In this document: one piece after another, positions 5,608 through 6,309 of the stretch | Position numbering within the stretch: the first letter of the stretch is position 1 | Layout: each line of letters opens with the position of its first letter | From: an uncultured Spirochaetaceae bacterium | GTDB taxonomy: Bacteria; Spirochaetota; Spirochaetia; SZUA-6; Bin103 | Reading direction: 5' to 3' | DNA: 6,309 nucleotides | Assembly: GCA_913043885.1 (NCBI GenBank) | Contig: CAJWOB010000161.1 | Coordinates: 1 to 6,309, forward strand | Translations under genes and position numbers: made by a program | Notes under the pieces: generated by a model | Database searches by the model: none | Told to the model about the DNA's origin: nothing | The model's input: only the letters and a program-made list of their open reading frames with translations

Positions 5608-5663
5608 TGTGGCCCTGACGACGTGCGGTCGTGCTAGCCGATTGCGGTATCGCAGCGGCCACA
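5608..5663 (+). ncRNA. Predicted structured 5' leader of the PDZ mRNA (three-way junction)
   Basis: Outer arms TGTGGCC (5608-5614) and GGCCACA (5657-5663) are perfect complements. Inside are two hairpins: ACGAC (5618-5622) with GTCGT (5628-5632) around GTGCG, and TGCG (5643-5646) with CGCA (5651-5654) around GTAT. Together they form a closed three-way junction starting within a base of the predicted transcription start. An alternative pairing, GCCG (5637-5640) with CGGC (5656-5659), would extend the second hairpin and break the outer stem, so two states are possible. I recognise no known riboswitch class. It may serve regulation or simply 5'-end protection. Confidence 0.4.
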
Positions 5664-5669
5664 AATCTG

Positions 5670-5682
5670 ACTCTCGAGGAGT
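5670..5682 (+). promoter_or_regulatory. Ribosome binding site of the PDZ gene within a small hairpin
   Basis: GAGGAG (5676-5681), spaced 7 bases from the ATG at 5689, is the clear ribosome binding site and fixes the start. ACTC (5670-5673) can pair with GAGT (5679-5682), with a T-G wobble inside, which would hide part of the site. The stem is short and may be weak in vivo. Confidence 0.55.
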
Positions 5683-5688
5683 AGGAAC

Positions 5689-6213
5689 ATGAGGACAATT
5701 CGCACAAGATGCGCCATCGTAGCGGTGGTCGCCGGGGCGGCCACCGTGTTCGCGACATCGGCCGCGGCGCAATCGTGGAGCAAAGACGACGAAACTGGCG
5801 TTCTGATTGTGTCGGTGGATCCGGAAGGGCCGGCTGGCAAGGCCGGCCTCAAACAGGGCGACATCGTCATCGTCGCCGGCGGCGAGGAGGTCGCCGGTGT
5901 GCACAGCTTCTTTGCCGCTATCGCCGACCTCGGCGAAGGCGACTCCCTCAGCGTGCAGGCGATGCGTGGCGCCTCGCGGCGCACTTACGTCATCACCGTC
6001 GGGGCGGTGGAGGGGCGGCCCTACCTTGGCATCCGGATGGCGCCTGACGGTGCAGGCGCGCGCATGTTCGGAGACGCTGGTCAGCACCGACAGCTTGGCC
6101 CCGGCCGTGGCAGGGGACGTGGCCTTCAGCCGGGGGCGCTGCGTGGCACCGGCGTAACGCCGGGGCTGCCGGCCGGGCCACTTGGTGGCGCCGGCCTGGG
6201 TGCCGTGGGCTAG
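5689..6213 (+). CDS. Exported single-PDZ protein with Gly/Arg/Pro-rich tail
   Basis: A 174-residue protein predicted to be exported to the periplasm. Residues 1-7 are basic, about 9-24 hydrophobic, and a signal peptidase I site fits after AAA at 25-27. A PDZ domain spans about 36-105: the GVLIVSV strand, then GPAGKAGLKQGDIVIVAGGEEV (47-68), the standard HtrA/RseP-like core for binding protein C-termini. GRPYLGI (109-115) resembles the opening of a second PDZ, but the rest (118-174) is Gly/Pro/Arg-rich low complexity with an RGRGRG run and no second PDZ. No protease domain is present, so it could be a chaperone, adaptor or inhibitor of an envelope protease; this is inference. The ATG has a clear ribosome binding site and the gene lies behind a sigma-54 promoter. 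A frameshift within the tail cannot be excluded, because the GC-rich repeats there are error-prone. The stop is TAG at 6211-6213. Confidence 0.85.
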   Translation: MRTIRTRCAIVAVVAGAATVFATSAAAQSWSKDDETGVLIVSVDPEGPAGKAGLKQGDIVIVAGGEEVAGVHSFFAAIADLGEGDSLSVQAMRGASRRTYVITVGAVEGRPYLGIRMAPDGAGARMFGDAGQHRQLGPGRGRGRGLQPGALRGTGVTPGLPAGPLGGAGLGAVG

Positions 6214-6250
6214 CTGGGCAGGCGGCGGTCGCCAGTCGCAGGGCGCGGGA

Positions 6251-6309
6251 GTGGTGGCATCTCTGCGCGAGGTCGAGCGTCAGGCGATCGTCGATCCGCT
6301 GGCGAGCAC
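6251..6309 (+). CDS. Possible start of a Fis-type helix-turn-helix reading frame, cut by window end
   Basis: From GTG at 6251 (or 6254) one frame reads SLREVERQAIVDPLAS to the window edge. This resembles the first helix of Fis-type DNA-binding domains, whose pattern is roughly L.EVER..I...L, followed by a Gly-Asn turn that would lie beyond the edge. The Pro before the last Leu is unusual in that helix. No clear ribosome binding site is seen. The stretch is too short to settle. It could be a small Fis-like regulator, or the end of a longer protein whose earlier part is joined to this frame by a frameshift in the PDZ tail. Otherwise 6214-6309 holds nothing I recognise. Confidence 0.25.
   Translation, partial: MVASLREVERQAIVDPLAS

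Larger units (their letters stand above)
5396..5688. other. Divergent intergenic region between phosphoesterase and PDZ genes
   Basis: About 290 bp with no convincing gene. It holds two tandem dyads (5473-5520), a sigma-54 promoter (5583-5598), a foldable leader (5608-5663) and a ribosome binding site hairpin (5670-5682), all oriented toward the PDZ gene. I see no sigma-70-type promoter for the phosphoesterase on the opposite strand. The left half is also open as an N-terminal extension of the phosphoesterase frame, which I judge non-coding. Confidence 0.6.

Noticed and set aside
5206..6087. - strand frame opposite the PDZ gene and the divergent region
   Set aside because: There is no domain or ribosome binding site. 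It is antisense to a signal peptide plus PDZ protein, a typical GC-rich shadow.

Overview
The window is GC-rich bacterial DNA (well above 60% by eye), densely coding, with many GTG starts. It looks like a Gram-negative-type chromosome because it encodes a Sec-exported PDZ protein and has a textbook sigma-54 promoter. The metallophosphoesterase reminds me of a form common in spirochaetes, so a GC-rich spirochaete, perhaps from a metagenome, is a weak guess. I cannot assign the taxon from sequence alone.

Layout, left to right on the + strand. Positions 1-35 are five tandem 7-bp units lying inside the truncated 3' end of an mlrC-like M81 metallopeptidase gene (to 410). After a 56-bp gap with a short perfect inverted repeat comes a three-gene ABC-2 exporter operon: ATPase (467-1471), permease 1 (1468-2325) and permease 2 (intended start 2309, end 3142). 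This set resembles the COG4586/COG4587/COG3694 exporters. The reading frame of permease 2 is broken by an in-frame TAA at codon 21, just after a strong ribosome binding site; an ATG at 2387 could restart translation. A major facilitator transporter follows (3222-4406).

A calcineurin-like metallophosphoesterase lies on the - strand (4403 to about 5395). Its stop codon overlaps that of the transporter by 4 bp, tail to tail. It is divergent from a secreted PDZ protein gene (5689-6213).

The roughly 290-bp divergent intergenic region is the most interesting part. It holds a full-consensus sigma-54 (-24/-12) promoter at 5583-5598 facing the PDZ gene. About 95-130 bp upstream of the predicted transcription start are two tandem 17-bp dyads (TGGGCA-N5-TGCCCA type) spaced 31 bp, arranged like an enhancer for a sigma-54 activator. 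The predicted transcript begins with an RNA that can fold as a three-way junction, followed by a small hairpin over the ribosome binding site. The last about 55 bases read, in one frame, like the first helix of a Fis-type helix-turn-helix, which hints that a regulator gene may follow. That last call is weak.

As a working picture, the left half is an export/peptidase cluster of unknown substrate with a damaged second permease. The right half is an activator-controlled envelope gene encoding a PDZ protein.
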